Positions 17,878 to 27,409 of a stretch of DNA of 64,000 nt are shown here, piece by piece; the first letter of the stretch is position 1; the number at the start of each line of letters is the position of its first letter. The position numbers and the translations under genes were made by a program. The DNA lies in NCBI GenBank assembly GCA_913778205.1, contig CAJYUW010000019.1:42063-106062 (forward strand), written 5' to 3'. The DNA is from an uncultured Curtobacterium sp. GTDB taxonomy: Bacteria > Actinomycetota > Actinomycetes > Actinomycetales > Microbacteriaceae. The notes below the pieces were generated by a model that worked only from the letters and a program-made list of their open reading frames with translations, was not told the DNA's origin and ran no database searches.

Positions 17878-18123
17878 CCCGATCGACCTCCTCGTGCTGG
17901 TCTCGGGGGCGTCCATCGGCGCTCCTCGGGCGCAGGATACGCCGGTACCCGACCGACCGACCGACCGGACGACGCGACCGCTCCCGGACGGCGTGACCGG
18001 AGCCGCGTCGGGAGCGGGCTCCGTGCCGGTCAGCAGCCGCGTCCCGGACCTGCACGGAGCCGATCCGCAGCGACCCGGCGGAGCCCTGCCGTGCCTCCAG
18101 CGGTCCGTGCGTAGCCTCGCCGT

Positions 18124-18624
18124 GTGCGCCTCAGCAGCGGACTCCTGCTCCACCGGACCGGCCCCGCCGGCCCGGAGGTCTTCCTCGCCCACATGGGCGG
18201 TCCCTTCTGGCAGCGTCGTCCGCGGTCCTGGTCGATCCCGAAGGGCGAGATCGGACCGGGTGAGGACCCGTTGGCGGCCGCGCGCCGCGAGTTCGCCGAG
18301 GAGATCGGCGTCGCGCCGCCCGACGGTGTCGCGGTGGACCTCGGCGAGTTCCGGCAGTCGTCCAAGGTCGTCCGCGTGTTCGCGGTGCACGCGCCCGCCT
18401 TCGACGTGGCCGAGGTCGTCAGCAACATCGTGCGGCTCGAGCTCCCGCGCGGGTCCGGGCGGTTCGTGGAGGTGCCCGAGGTCGACGCTGCCCGGTGGGT
18501 GGGTGTGGACGAGGCGCGCGGACTGCTCGTCCTCGGACAGGTGGCCGCCCTCGACGCCGTGCTGCGATCGCCCGCGGTGCGTGATCCCGGTCCCGGTCCC
18601 GGTTCCGCACCGTCGTGGACGTGA
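18124..18624 (+). CDS. Nudix hydrolase
   Basis: The 166-residue protein carries a complete Nudix box, GEIGPGEDPLAAARREFAEE followed by IGV, matching G-x5-E-x7-R-E-U-x-E-E-x-G-U. The preceding WSIPKGE and the N-terminal SSGLLLHRTG are typical of NTP pyrophosphohydrolases such as MutT-like or diadenosine polyphosphate hydrolases. The C-terminal 20 residues are low complexity. GTG 18124 is 6 nt after TAGCCT (18112-18117), a leaderless arrangement. The nucleotide substrate is not predictable. Confidence 0.88.
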   Translation: MRLSSGLLLHRTGPAGPEVFLAHMGGPFWQRRPRSWSIPKGEIGPGEDPLAAARREFAEEIGVAPPDGVAVDLGEFRQSSKVVRVFAVHAPAFDVAEVVSNIVRLELPRGSGRFVEVPEVDAARWVGVDEARGLLVLGQVAALDAVLRSPAVRDPGPGPGSAPSWT

Positions 18625-18708
18625 TCCGCGCTCGGTGGCTAGCCTGAGCGAACGCCGAGATCGCGGCGTCTGGCACAGGGGCCAGGTCAGCACGAGCAGG
18701 GGAGCACG

Positions 18709-20763
18709 ATGCGACGTTCGCGCACCGTCACGGCGGCACTGACCGCCCTCGCACTGGGAGGGGGACTCGCGCTCGTCGGCGCGACGTCGGCCTCCGCAGA
18801 ACCGACCGGGCACTGGGGGACGTTCACCCTCGCCGGTCAGGGCAAGGACTACACGGGCACCGTCAGCATGGCGGGGTTCCCGGAGACGACCTTCACCTCG
18901 AACTCACGGCAGTCGACGGTCATCAGCGGCAACTCGACGTGGCAGTCCGCAGCCACACCGGTCGGCGCCGCGGGCTTCGGGACGAGCCGGGGGAACACCT
19001 ACCTCAACCAGCGACCGCTCGCCGACAACGACCGGTCGCCGTCCGTGACGACGTACACCTTCGCCGAGCCGGCCCCGGGTGCGCAGAGCTGGGCGTTCGT
19101 CCTCGGCGACATCGACGCCGACCAGGTCACGATCACCGCGACGGACGCCGCCGGCAACGCGGTCAGCGCGGCGGACCTCGGCTACGGGGGCACGGACCCC
19201 TCGACCGGGTCGTACAACTCCTGCGGTTCGGTCGTGGCGGGCGGTTGGCCCTGCGGCCGGGCGACGGCGGACGACCCGACACCGGGGTCCGACAAGCCGA
19301 CCTGGACCCCCGGGGCGAACGGGGGCACGCTCGTCGGCAACCCCGGGGCCTCGGACACGGCCGGGGCGTCCGCCTGGTTCAGCCCTGTCGTCGCGCTCAA
19401 GACCCTGACCATCTCGTACCAGCAACGGAGCGGGTTCCCGGTCTACCAGACGTGGTTCACGGTCAAGACGGCCTCGCTCACGGGGACGGCCACCCTCGAC
19501 GGCGCCCCGCTCCCGGGCAGGACCGTGACCGTGCAGGCCCCACGCGGGACGATCTACACCACCGTCACGGACTCTGCTGGCAACTACTCCTTCCCGGACC
19601 TGCCGCAGATCCCGGGCTACACCGTGACCGTCGCACCGCCGGCGGGGACGAACCCGGACCCGTCGCTCGTGACCCAGACGGTGACGCTCGTCGGCACGGA
19701 CGGTACGGCCGACTTCGCGTTCCGGGCACCCGCCGGCACGGCATCGATCATCGGGCAGGTCGTCGGCGCGGACGGCAGCCCTGCCGCCGACGTCCCCGTC
19801 GTGATCACCGACCCGAACTCGCCCGAGCCGATCACGACGGTGACGAACGTCGCCGGCTCGTACACCGCCTCCGGTCTGACGCCGGAGACCCCCGTCACGG
19901 TCGCCGTCGGTGGTGCCGACCCGGAGACGGTGACCACCGGCGAGGCCGGAGCAGCCCCGGCGCCGGTCCGGGAGATCACGACGAACGCGGTCGGGACCGT
20001 CAGCGGCACCGTCGTCCTCGACAGTGCGCCCCAGGCCGGGGTGACCGTCCAGCTCCTCGACGGCGCCTCCGTCGTGGCGACGACCGTGACGGACGCGGAC
20101 GGCGGCTACGCCTTCACGACCGTGGCGGGGACCTACACGGTGCGGGTGGTCCAACCCCGACCCGACGCCGAGCTCGCGAGCGAGGACGGGGGACCGGTGA
20201 CGATCACCGCCGGGACGGAGCAGACCCGGGACTTCGCGTTCACGACGCCGCCGGTCCCGGAGGCGGTCGTCACGAGCGCGGACGGCCGCGTGGTCGACAC
20301 CGCCGGCGACCCGGCACCGGGCCGGACCGTGACGGCGACCCCGACCGAGGCCGACGCCGGTGGCCCGGTCACGGCCACGACGACGTCGGACGGCAGCTAC
20401 ACGCTGGACGGCCTCAACCCGTCGACGGACTACACCGTGACCGTCTCCGGCAGCGACGCGACGGTCGACTTCACCTCCGGCCTCGACGAGACCGACGTCG
20501 TCACGGTGCCGGACGTCGTCGTCGCCGCACCGACAGCGCCGACCCCGACCCCGACGCCGACCGCGACGCCCACCGTAGGCACCGCCCCGACGACCGCGCC
20601 GGTCGCGGCCACGGGCTCCGGCCCGTCCACCGGTGCGCTCGCCTACACCGGCGCGGACATCGGGCCGGGGATCGTCGCCGCGGCGGTCCTGGTGCTGCTC
20701 GGCACGGGCCTCGTGACGGTCCGCTCCGTGCGGCACCGTCGTCGGGTGCGTCCGCGCGACTGA
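18709..20763 (+). CDS. Large cell-wall anchored protein with LAYTG sortase signal and CNA-B/carboxypeptidase-regulatory-like repeats
   Basis: The 684-residue protein has a signal peptide (residues 1-30, ending ATSASAEP) and a unique N-terminal region of about 220 residues (GHWGTFTLAGQGKDY). Four beta-sandwich repeats of 50-60 residues follow, roughly at 255-310, 345-400, 425-480 and 520-580. Each has a G-x-V...TVTDSAGNYSF-type strand as in CNA-B and carboxypeptidase-regulatory domains. A PTPTPTPTATPT stalk leads to LAYTG at 644-648, a hydrophobic helix and RHRRRVRPR. LAxTG is the signal preferred by actinobacterial class E sortases. It is probably covalently anchored to the cell wall. The ligand is unknown. 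No sortase gene lies in the window. Confidence 0.88.
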   Translation: MRRSRTVTAALTALALGGGLALVGATSASAEPTGHWGTFTLAGQGKDYTGTVSMAGFPETTFTSNSRQSTVISGNSTWQSAATPVGAAGFGTSRGNTYLNQRPLADNDRSPSVTTYTFAEPAPGAQSWAFVLGDIDADQVTITATDAAGNAVSAADLGYGGTDPSTGSYNSCGSVVAGGWPCGRATADDPTPGSDKPTWTPGANGGTLVGNPGASDTAGASAWFSPVVALKTLTISYQQRSGFPVYQTWFTVKTASLTGTATLDGAPLPGRTVTVQAPRGTIYTTVTDSAGNYSFPDLPQIPGYTVTVAPPAGTNPDPSLVTQTVTLVGTDGTADFAFRAPAGTASIIGQVVGADGSPAADVPVVITDPNSPEPITTVTNVAGSYTASGLTPETPVTVAVGGADPETVTTGEAGAAPAPVREITTNAVGTVSGTVVLDSAPQAGVTVQLLDGASVVATTVTDADGGYAFTTVAGTYTVRVVQPRPDAELASEDGGPVTITAGTEQTRDFAFTTPPVPEAVVTSADGRVVDTAGDPAPGRTVTATPTEADAGGPVTATTTSDGSYTLDGLNPSTDYTVTVSGSDATVDFTSGLDETDVVTVPDVVVAAPTAPTPTPTPTATPTVGTAPTTAPVAATGSGPSTGALAYTGADIGPGIVAAAVLVLLGTGLVTVRSVRHRRRVRPRD

Positions 20764-20775
20764 TACGTGTCGTCG

Positions 20776-20807
20776 AACGGGGTGGGGCCGCTCGGTCCCA
20801 CCCCGTT
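20776..20807 (+). terminator. Hairpin terminator after the surface-protein gene
   Basis: AACGGGGTGGG at 20776-20786 pairs with CCCACCCCGTT at 20797-20807, an 11-bp perfect stem 12 bp after the stop codon. It is followed by TCTGCG rather than a T-run. Confidence 0.75.
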
Positions 20808-20880
20808 CTGCGCGTCGGGAACAAACCGCACCCCACCGCCGTTGGAGCGCTCCGAGGAAGTTCTCAGCGGTAGCCCTCGC

Positions 20881-20903
20881 GTCGCACGGAGGCAGCGTGC
20901 GAC
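20881..20903. promoter_or_regulatory. Inverted repeat upstream of MFS gene
   Basis: GTCGCAC (20881-20887) and GTGCGAC (20897-20903) form a 7-bp inverted repeat with a 9-nt spacer, about 125 bp before the exporter start. It could be a repressor operator or an RNA hairpin. The rest of the 220-bp gap shows no other gene or clear promoter. Confidence 0.35.
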
Positions 20904-21027
20904 ACTGGACGGGCGCACTCGCCGTGGAGTCGTACCCACCACACCATCCACAGCTCGAGCGCGCAGCTCCTCGTTCCCGGACGTCTTCGCCGTGCGCTCG
21001 GACGTCCCCAGCGAGGAGGTCAGCCCC

Positions 21028-22401
21028 GTGTCCACCACCACCACCACCACCCGAACCTCGGCCGTGCCGGCGCACACGCGGCCGATCACCGTCACGACGG
21101 GGTCGATCGTCGGCATCGCCGTCCTCGGACTCGCGACGTTCTTCGCCATCACCACCGAGCTCATGCCGGTCGGGCTGCTCGGCACGATGAGCCGCGACCT
21201 CGGCGTCTCCGAGTCGACGATGGGCGTGGTCGTCACCGTCTACGCCGCGGCCGTCGCCCTGCTCGCGCTGCCGCTGACGTCGTTCACCGCGCGCCTGCCG
21301 CGGAAGACCGTGCTCGTCGCGACCCTCGTCGGGTACGCCGTCTCGAACCTCATGGTCGCGCTCGCACCGTCGTTCGCGGTCGTGTGCGCCGGCCGGGTCG
21401 TCGGCGGCGTCGCGCACGCCCTGTTCTTCTCGGTCGCCTCGGCCTACGCCACGCGGATCGTGCCGCCGCGTCTCGCCGGTCGGGCGATCGCGTTCGTCTA
21501 CTCCGGCAGCTCGCTCGGCTTCGTCCTCGGCGTGCCGATCGCCACCTGGGTCGCGCAGACCATCGGGTGGCGTCCCGCCGTCGGTGCCGTCGCCGCCGCG
21601 TCCGCCGTGCTCGCCGCGATCGCGCTCGCATTCCTGCCGGCCGTGCGTGGCGCGTCGTCGCCGCACATCGGGTCGCCGCGCGCGTGGGCCCGCACCGGCC
21701 TGCTCTCCGTCGTGGTCGCCGACCTGCTGCTCTTCGCCGGTCACTACGTCGTCTACACGTACATCGGTCCGTACGCGATCGACGCCGGGCTCGACGCCCA
21801 CCTGGTCTCGGGAGCACTCCTCGTCCTCGGCGCGACCGGCGTCGTCGGGCTCTGGATCGCCGGGCTGTTCGTCGACCGTGCGCCCCGGCAGACCCTCATC
21901 GTCGCCGTCGCGGTCATGGCCGCCGCCTTCGCGGTGCTGCCGTTCGTGCACGGGTCGCTCGTCGGGACCATGGTCGTCGCGGGGGTCTGGATGGCCGCGA
22001 ACGGGACGACGGGCACGCTGTTCATGGCTGCCGCGATCCGGACCGGTGGCGTCTCGCCGGACATCGCCGGGGCGCTCGTCAACGGCGCGTCGAACATCGG
22101 CATCGCCGGGGGAGCGGCGCTCGGCGGTCAGGCCCTCGTGGTCGGCCTGCAGTGGATGCCGCTCGCCGGCGGCGCGGTGCTCCTCGCATCGCTCGGCGTG
22201 GTCGTCGCAGCCCGACGGGGCTTCCCGGTGCACTCGCACACGCAGGAGTACCTGTCGACGTCGTCGCTCGAGGCGATCACCTCCTCGCTCGCGGTCGTCA
22301 CCACCTCGGTGCCCACCATCAGCCGGGCGATCCAGACCCTCACCGGCGCCGTCGTCACGGGCGCGGTCCGTACACGGCGGACGGGCGAGCCCACCGCGTA
22401 G
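21028..22401 (+). CDS. MFS transporter (DHA1-type, sugar/drug efflux)
   Basis: The 457-residue protein has about 12 hydrophobic helices. Helix 1 (SIVGIAVLGLATFFAITTELM) leads into PVGLLGTMSRDLGVS, typical of the AraJ/SetA-like and chloramphenicol-resistance DHA1 exporters. Motif A-like loop FTARLPRKTVLVATL follows helix 2, and VVGGVAHALFFSVASAYATR matches the motif C/arginine helix. The C-terminal 60 residues after the last helix are hydrophilic and rich in Ser and Thr. GTG 21028 has GCGAGGAGG about 8 nt upstream; the longer open frame to 20767 has no coding character. It effluxes sugars or toxic compounds; the substrate is not predictable. Confidence 0.88.
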   Translation: MSTTTTTTRTSAVPAHTRPITVTTGSIVGIAVLGLATFFAITTELMPVGLLGTMSRDLGVSESTMGVVVTVYAAAVALLALPLTSFTARLPRKTVLVATLVGYAVSNLMVALAPSFAVVCAGRVVGGVAHALFFSVASAYATRIVPPRLAGRAIAFVYSGSSLGFVLGVPIATWVAQTIGWRPAVGAVAAASAVLAAIALAFLPAVRGASSPHIGSPRAWARTGLLSVVVADLLLFAGHYVVYTYIGPYAIDAGLDAHLVSGALLVLGATGVVGLWIAGLFVDRAPRQTLIVAVAVMAAAFAVLPFVHGSLVGTMVVAGVWMAANGTTGTLFMAAAIRTGGVSPDIAGALVNGASNIGIAGGAALGGQALVVGLQWMPLAGGAVLLASLGVVVAARRGFPVHSHTQEYLSTSSLEAITSSLAVVTTSVPTISRAIQTLTGAVVTGAVRTRRTGEPTA

Positions 22402-22434
22402 CGATCGAGGCCGGTCGGGCGAGCACACCGCAGG

Positions 22435-22505
22435 GCGTCCGCCGCACAGCGTCCGCGAGCAGCGTCCGCCGTACAGCGTCCGCGAGCAGCGTCCGCCGAA
22501 CAGCA
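22435..22505. repeat. 27-bp tandem repeat, 2.6 copies
   Basis: Units start GCGTCCGCCGCACAGCGTCC at 22435 and repeat at 22462 (one change) and 22489 (partial). They fill the gap between the MFS stop and the convergent membrane protein gene. Confidence 0.75.
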
Positions 22506-22547
22506 CCCGGGGCGCTGCGACCACATCGGCCCGTGTCGCCGCGTACG

Positions 22548-23615
22548 TCAGTACGAATCGGAGACGGTGCCCTGCACCCCGCCGCCCCGGAGCCACACCT
22601 CGAGCGTGCCGCTCGCCGACTGCGCCGACAGCGAGACGGCCCCGTGCAGCGCGTCCTCCCGCGGGTAGCACCCCGTCGAGGACTCGATGCGGTCGGCGGT
22701 CGCGACCAGGCAGATGGTCGACCGATCGGTCCCGACGCCGGCCCAGACGCTCCAGGGCGTCTCGAGGTCGCCGCCGTCGAGGGACCGGTTCGTGAAGACC
22801 AACCGCGTGCTGCGCAGACTGACCGGGGCGTCCACGGACGCGGGGAGTTGGTCCGCGTACGTCTGCGGCACGTCGAGCAGCTGTTCCAGGGTCACCGTCC
22901 CCGCAGTCGGGGTGATGCTGGGAGCCGCGGGCACCGCCGGCCGTGCGGTACCGACGACCGTGCCGGCCGCGAAGGCGACACCGACGGCCGCCGCGGCTCC
23001 GAGCGCGACCCAGACGCGGGGTCGCCGCGCCGTGAGCAGGTCGCGGACCCGACGGCCCCACCCGGCCTGGAGGCCCGCCCCGCGCCCGCCGGCAGCGGCC
23101 GACCCGGCGTCGTGGCCGGTTCCCGCACCGCGTCCGACCGGTGCGCTCGCTGCGCCCCACTCGTCGTGGTCACCCCCCGCAGCACCGTCTGGACCTGGGC
23201 GAGCCGGACCCAGCGGCGCCGCCTCCCCGGGACCCGTCCCCGATGGCCCTGACCCGGCCGGCCCCGACCCGGCCGACTCCGACCACGCCTGCGTCGCCGC
23301 GGCGTCATCGGGGACGGCTCGCGCCCCCGTCCCGGTCCGCGCTCCGGCACCGTACGGGTCGTGCACGGGCGTCGACCCCCTGTCCGGTGACGGTCGACCC
23401 GCATCCCCGCCCGGACGAGGCTGCACGGTCTCGGACACGCCCCCGTCGCGCGAGGACCGGCGCGCTCGCGTGGGCGACGTCCGACGGGGCCGACGCCCCG
23501 CGACGAGGTCGTCGAGCGCGACACGGGCACGCGCTGCCTCTGCCGGCGTCGAACCGGCACCCCACGCCACGGCCTCGAGCCGTGCTCGCTCCTCCGCCAG
23601 GTCGTCGTCGGCCAT
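22548..23615 (-). CDS. Single-pass membrane protein with long Pro/Gly-rich cytoplasmic region, function unknown
   Basis: The 355-residue product starts MADDDLAEERARLEAVAWGAG and continues through a low-complexity, Gly/Pro/Ser-rich region to about residue 190. A basic stretch (TARRPRVW) and one transmembrane helix (VALGAAAAVGVAFAAGTVVG) follow. The extracytoplasmic part of about 140 residues contains two cysteines (ICLVATAD, TGCYPRED) that could form a disulfide. I do not recognise the family. The N-terminal region resembles the short helical head found in several actinobacterial membrane proteins of unknown role. ATG 23615 was chosen because the helical head begins there. The upstream gene is divergent. 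Confidence 0.7.
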   Translation of the reverse strand: MADDDLAEERARLEAVAWGAGSTPAEAARARVALDDLVAGRRPRRTSPTRARRSSRDGGVSETVQPRPGGDAGRPSPDRGSTPVHDPYGAGARTGTGARAVPDDAAATQAWSESAGSGPAGSGPSGTGPGEAAPLGPARPGPDGAAGGDHDEWGAASAPVGRGAGTGHDAGSAAAGGRGAGLQAGWGRRVRDLLTARRPRVWVALGAAAAVGVAFAAGTVVGTARPAVPAAPSITPTAGTVTLEQLLDVPQTYADQLPASVDAPVSLRSTRLVFTNRSLDGGDLETPWSVWAGVGTDRSTICLVATADRIESSTGCYPREDALHGAVSLSAQSASGTLEVWLRGGGVQGTVSDSY

Positions 23616-23707
23616 GCGTACTCCCGTTCCGGGCCCTGCTCCCGGCCCCATGCTCGCACTCCGGCATCGCTCGTGTTCGCCCAGTGCGTGTGGAGTAGTC
23701 AGGGACG

Positions 23708-23926
23708 ATGACCTCCCCGGCGAACCACCTGCCCCGACCGGCCGACGACGAGACGCTCGAGCCGCTCGGTCACGACACGCAGTCCGGTGAGGCGGACTAC
23801 GTCGCCACGAGCCCGGGGGGCAGCGGGACCGAGCGTCACGTGCCCACCGCCGACGAGGAGCAGGGGCGCGGGACGGAGTACGACCCGGTCGACCAAGGGC
23901 CGCAGCAGGAGGGCCAGGGCGGCTGA
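23708..23926 (+). CDS. Small acidic hydrophilic protein, unknown
   Basis: This 72-residue product is acidic, Gly/Gln-rich at the end (QGPQQEGQGG) and has no hydrophobic segment or cysteine. It looks disordered, like many small actinobacterial proteins of unknown role. It lies between a divergent membrane protein gene and ybaK. The codon third-position bias supports translation; no function can be proposed. Confidence 0.6.
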   Translation: MTSPANHLPRPADDETLEPLGHDTQSGEADYVATSPGGSGTERHVPTADEEQGRGTEYDPVDQGPQQEGQGG

Positions 23927-24020
23927 CAGCCCGCCCCGGACCGGACTGCGCCAGGGCCTGTTCCGCTGCGCCCCGCGTGCCGCAGCGCCACGGGAGCGGG
24001 TCCGCGGCAGGATTCGGGGC

Positions 24021-24506
24021 ATGACCGCTGCATCCCCGAGCACCCCCGCGACGGTCGCACTCGACCGTGCGGGTGTGCCGTACACACCCCACGTGTACGA
24101 GCACCACGAGACCGCCACGAACTTCGGCGAGGAGGCTGCGGCAGCGCTCGGCCTCCGGGAGGAGCAGGTCTTCAAGACGCTCGTGGTCTCGGTGGACGGT
24201 GCGCTCGCGGTCGCGATCGTCCCCGTCGCGAACCGACTCGACCTCAAGGCGATCGCCGCGGCGGTCGGCGGCAAGAAGGCGACCCTGGCCGAGCCGGCCC
24301 TCGCCGAGAAGCGCACCGGGTACGTCGTCGGCGGGATCAGCCCGGTCGGCCAGCGGACGGCGCTCCGGACGGTCCTCGACGAGTCGGCGCTGGCGTACGA
24401 CAGCATCTTCGTGTCCGGCGGCCGACGCGGGTTCGACATCGAGCTCGCACCCGCCGACCTGGTGCGGGTGACGAGCGCCGTCATCCACCCGGTCGCTCGG
24501 ACCTGA
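24021..24506 (+). CDS. ybaK: Cys-tRNA(Pro)/Cys-tRNA(Cys) deacylase, YbaK/EbsC type
   Basis: The 161-residue protein is a full-length YbaK-type trans-editing domain: LDRAGVPYTPHVYEHHETATNFGEEA, then EQVFKTLVVSVDGALAVAIVP with the catalytic lysine, GGKKATLAEP and RTGYVVGGISPVGQR. It hydrolyses mischarged Cys-tRNA(Pro) formed by ProRS, acting in the cytoplasm. ATG 24021 was chosen over a longer frame opening at 23787 because homology begins at ATAALD-like sequence just after it. It stands just upstream of the HAIR-controlled Clp gene but reads as an independent unit. Confidence 0.92.
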   Translation: MTAASPSTPATVALDRAGVPYTPHVYEHHETATNFGEEAAAALGLREEQVFKTLVVSVDGALAVAIVPVANRLDLKAIAAAVGGKKATLAEPALAEKRTGYVVGGISPVGQRTALRTVLDESALAYDSIFVSGGRRGFDIELAPADLVRVTSAVIHPVART

Positions 24507-24564
24507 GTCGGTTCGGCGCAAGTTCTTCCACCTCCCGGGAATGGGTGATGCCGTCCTGCGTTGC

Positions 24565-24585
24565 ATTGAGTCAAAGGCACTCAAG
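24565..24585 (+). promoter_or_regulatory. HAIR-type HspR operator before clpC-like gene
   Basis: ATTGAGT-N7-ACTCAAG (24565-24571 and 24579-24585) matches the HspR-associated inverted repeat CTTGAGT-N7-ACTCAAG with a single mismatch. It ends 7 nt before the AGGAGG ribosome binding site. Established knowledge: HspR represses dnaK and clpB through HAIR sites in actinobacteria. Confidence 0.85.
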
Positions 24586-24603
24586 TCCAACCAGGAGGCA
24601 CCC

Positions 24604-27225
24604 TTGCCAGAGACGTTCGGCCCGGACGGCAACGACTCGTTCGACGAGTTCCTCGCGCGCCTGATCGCGGCACGACAGAGCGAACAGCAGTGGGCGCGGC
24701 AGCAGCGGCCCGTGCCGTTCGGACGCCCCGTCGACATCACGCGACTGCTCAGCCGTCGCACCCACCAGCTCCTCCAGCGCACCGCGGCGCACGCGGCCGA
24801 ACAGGGCCAGTACGAGGTCGACGCGTTGCACCTGCTGCACGTGCTCGTCCGTACCGACCCGTTCACCGCGGTCGTCCGCCACGCCGGTGCCGACCCGGAG
24901 CGCATCGCCGACGAGATCGAGCAGCGGCTGCCCGCCCCGTCCGGCGACGTCCGGACTCCGGATGGGCGCGCCCCCGTCGCCGCCCTGACCGGCACCGCGC
25001 AGCGCATCCTGCTCGAGGCCACCCAGGCGGCGAAGGGCTTCGGGAGCACCTACACCGATCCGGAGCACGTGTTCTTCGCGCTCGTCACGGACCAGGACAC
25101 CGTCACCGGTCAGCTGCTCGCGAACGCCGGCGTCACCCCGCAGGCGGTGCAGGCGTTCGCACAAGAGGCCGCCGCGGCCGCACGCGACGGCCGCCCGACG
25201 CCCGGCACGGCCGACGCCGAGGCCGAGGCCACCGCGCCGAGCACCACGCCGACGCTCGACCAGTACGGCACCGACCTCACCGCGCGCGCCCGCGACGGCC
25301 GGATCGACCCGGTCATCGGCCGTGCCGACGAGATCGAGCAGGCCGTCGAGATCCTGCTCCGCCGCACCAAGAACAACCCCGTCCTCATCGGTGAGCCCGG
25401 CGTCGGCAAGACCGCCATCGTCGAGGGCCTCGCCCAGCGGATCGTGGACGGCGACGTCCCGGCCCTCCTGCAGGGCAAGCGCGTCGTCGCGATCGACCTG
25501 CCCGGCATGCTCGCCGGCGCGAAGTACCGCGGCGACTTCGAGGAGCGGCTCACGAAGACGATGGACGAGATCGCCGAGCACGCGGACGAGCTCGTCGTGT
25601 TCGTCGACGAACTGCACACCCTCGTCGGTGCCGGCGGTGGCGGCGATGGCGGGTCGATGGACGCGGGCAACATCCTCAAGCCCCGCCTGGCCCGCGGCGA
25701 CCTGCACATGGTCGGTGCGACCACGCTCGCGGAGTACCGCCGCATCGAGAAGGACGCGGCACTCGAGCGTCGCTTCCAGCCCGTGACGGTGGGGGAGCCG
25801 AGCGTCGAGGACGCCGTCGCGATCCTCACCGGGCTCGCACCCCGCTACGAGGAGCACCACGACGTGACCTACACGCCGGAGGCCCTCCGCGCCGCGGTCG
25901 AGCTGTCGCACCGCTACGTCGCCGACCGGCACCTGCCGGACAAGGCCATCGACCTCGTCGACCAGGCCGGCGCCCGCCGGCGCCTCGCTCGGTCCGGCGA
26001 CGTGGACGTCGAGGCGCTGCGTGCCGAGGTCGTCGCGCTCAGCGCGTCCAAGGACGCGGCGGTGGCCGAGGAGCACTACGAGGAGGCGTCGCGCCTGCGC
26101 GACGAGATCGACGGCCTGGAGGCCCGGATCACCGCCGCCTCGGAGGCGGGCGCGACCCGCGCCTCCCGTCCGGAACCGGGCGACCGACTGATCACGGAGG
26201 CCGACATCGCCAGCGTGGTGTCCCGCGCGACCGGGATCCCGGCGACCCGTCTGACGCAGGGCGACCGTTCCCGGCTCGCCGTCCTCGAGGACGAGCTCCA
26301 CGAGCGCGTCGTCGGGCAGGACGACGCCGTGCAGGCGATCGCCCGCGCGGTGCGGCGCAGCCGGACCGGCATGGGCGACCCGCGTCGGCCGGTGGGCAGC
26401 TTCCTGTTCCTGGGGCCGACGGGCGTCGGGAAGACCGAGCTCGCCAAGGCCCTCGCGGCGTCCCTGTTCGGCGACGAGTCGGCGATGCTCCGGTTCGACA
26501 TGAGCGAGTTCGGCGAGCGCCACACGGTCTCGCGGCTGGTCGGCGCCCCTCCCGGGTACGTCGGCTACGACGAGGCCGGGCAGCTCACCGAGCGCGTCCG
26601 TCGCAACCCGTACTCGGTGATCCTGCTCGACGAGGTCGAGAAGGCCCACCCGGACGTGTTCAACCTGCTCCTCCAGGTGCTCGACGACGGGCGGCTCACC
26701 GACGGGCAGGGGCGCACGGTCGACTTCCGGAACACCGTCGTCATCATGACGTCGAACATCGGGTCGGAGTTCCTCGCGTCCCGGTCCGGCGCACTCGGGT
26801 TCTCGGCGGTCGGTGCCGCGGACGGCTTCGCCGAGGACGACCTGCGCGCAAGGGTCATGGGGAAGCTCCGGGAGGCGATGCGGCCGGAGTTCATCAACCG
26901 CATCGACGAGATCGTGCTGTTCCGCAAGCTCACCTCGGTGCAGATCACGTCGATCGTGTCGCTGCTCCTCGAGGACACCGCCCTCCGGCTGGTCGGGCAG
27001 GGCATGACCCTGTCGGTGTCCGACGCCGCCGTCGCCTGGCTCGCCGAGCACGGCTACGAGCCGGAGTACGGCGCCCGGCCGCTCCGACGGCTGATCCAGC
27101 GCGAGGTCGACGACCGGATCGCGAGCCTCGTGGTGTCCGGCGCGATCGTGGCCGGCGACACCGTCCGCGTCGACGTGACGGCCGGCGCACTGACGGTCGA
27201 GGCTGCGCAGCCGGCGGCCGTCTGA
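24604..27225 (+). CDS. ClpC-like AAA+ unfoldase (Clp ATP-binding subunit), heat-shock controlled
   Basis: This is an 873-residue two-ring Clp ATPase that unfolds and feeds substrates to ClpP. After an N domain with two repeats (about residues 50-190), the first AAA+ module has Walker A GEPGVGKT, Walker [10 protein letters not shown] and its sensor. The middle domain is short with a UVR-like [14 protein letters not shown], as in ClpC, not the long ClpB coil. The second module has [12 protein letters not shown] and [19 protein letters not shown] loop after TSNIGSEFL fits the ClpP-binding LGF tripeptide. TTG 24604 has AGGAGG 5 nt upstream; the earlier ATG at 24541 lies within the HAIR region and is not a start. 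HspR control is therefore applied to a ClpC-like, not ClpB, gene. Confidence 0.88.
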   Translation: MPETFGPDGNDSFDEFLARLIAARQSEQQWARQQRPVPFGRPVDITRLLSRRTHQLLQRTAAHAAEQGQYEVDALHLLHVLVRTDPFTAVVRHAGADPERIADEIEQRLPAPSGDVRTPDGRAPVAALTGTAQRILLEATQAAKGFGSTYTDPEHVFFALVTDQDTVTGQLLANAGVTPQAVQAFAQEAAAAARDGRPTPGTADAEAEATAPSTTPTLDQYGTDLTARARDGRIDPVIGRADEIEQAVEILLRRTKNNPVLIGEPGVGKTAIVEGLAQRIVDGDVPALLQGKRVVAIDLPGMLAGAKYRGDFEERLTKTMDEIAEHADELVVFVDELHTLVGAGGGGDGGSMDAGNILKPRLARGDLHMVGATTLAEYRRIEKDAALERRFQPVTVGEPSVEDAVAILTGLAPRYEEHHDVTYTPEALRAAVELSHRYVADRHLPDKAIDLVDQAGARRRLARSGDVDVEALRAEVVALSASKDAAVAEEHYEEASRLRDEIDGLEARITAASEAGATRASRPEPGDRLITEADIASVVSRATGIPATRLTQGDRSRLAVLEDELHERVVGQDDAVQAIARAVRRSRTGMGDPRRPVGSFLFLGPTGVGKTELAKALAASLFGDESAMLRFDMSEFGERHTVSRLVGAPPGYVGYDEAGQLTERVRRNPYSVILLDEVEKAHPDVFNLLLQVLDDGRLTDGQGRTVDFRNTVVIMTSNIGSEFLASRSGALGFSAVGAADGFAEDDLRARVMGKLREAMRPEFINRIDEIVLFRKLTSVQITSIVSLLLEDTALRLVGQGMTLSVSDAAVAWLAEHGYEPEYGARPLRRLIQREVDDRIASLVVSGAIVAGDTVRVDVTAGALTVEAAQPAAV

Positions 27226-27237
27226 TCGGTCCACGAG

Positions 27238-27271
27238 AACGGCCCGGTGTCCTGATCGACACCGGGCCGTT
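27238..27271 (+). terminator. Rho-independent terminator after clpC-like gene
   Basis: A perfect 14-bp stem (27238-27251 and 27258-27271) with a 6-nt CTGATC loop follows the stop by 12 bp. The downstream TCGTCGTTTCC is only weakly T-rich. Confidence 0.85.
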
Positions 27272-27312
27272 CGTCGTTTCCGCGCCGTCGGTCACAGCAA
27301 TGCGGACGAGTT

Positions 27313-27407
27313 CCGAGAATTCTTGAGAAAAGGCTTGCGCGGACATTCTCGGTGTGGATAGTGTTCACGAGCACACAGTCAGTACGAGACCGAGAGGGGG
27401 CGAGAAT
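27313..27407 (+). promoter_or_regulatory. Promoter with three CGAGAAT boxes before a small repeat-peptide gene
   Basis: CCGAGAAT (27313-27320) and ATTCTCGG (27345-27352) form an inverted repeat, 32 bp centre to centre (three helical turns), flanking TTGCGC (27335-27340). GATAGT at 27357-27362 is a possible -10. A third CGAGAAT lies at 27401-27407 just before the ATG. The boxes look like a regulator binding system; the regulator is unknown. Confidence 0.5.
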
Positions 27408-27409
27408 CC

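Noticed and set aside
18904..23160. A 1418-codon open frame on the minus strand across the surface protein and MFS genes.
   Set aside because: It runs antisense to two well-supported genes, has low-complexity Arg/Gly/Asp residues and exists only because stop codons are rare at this G+C content.
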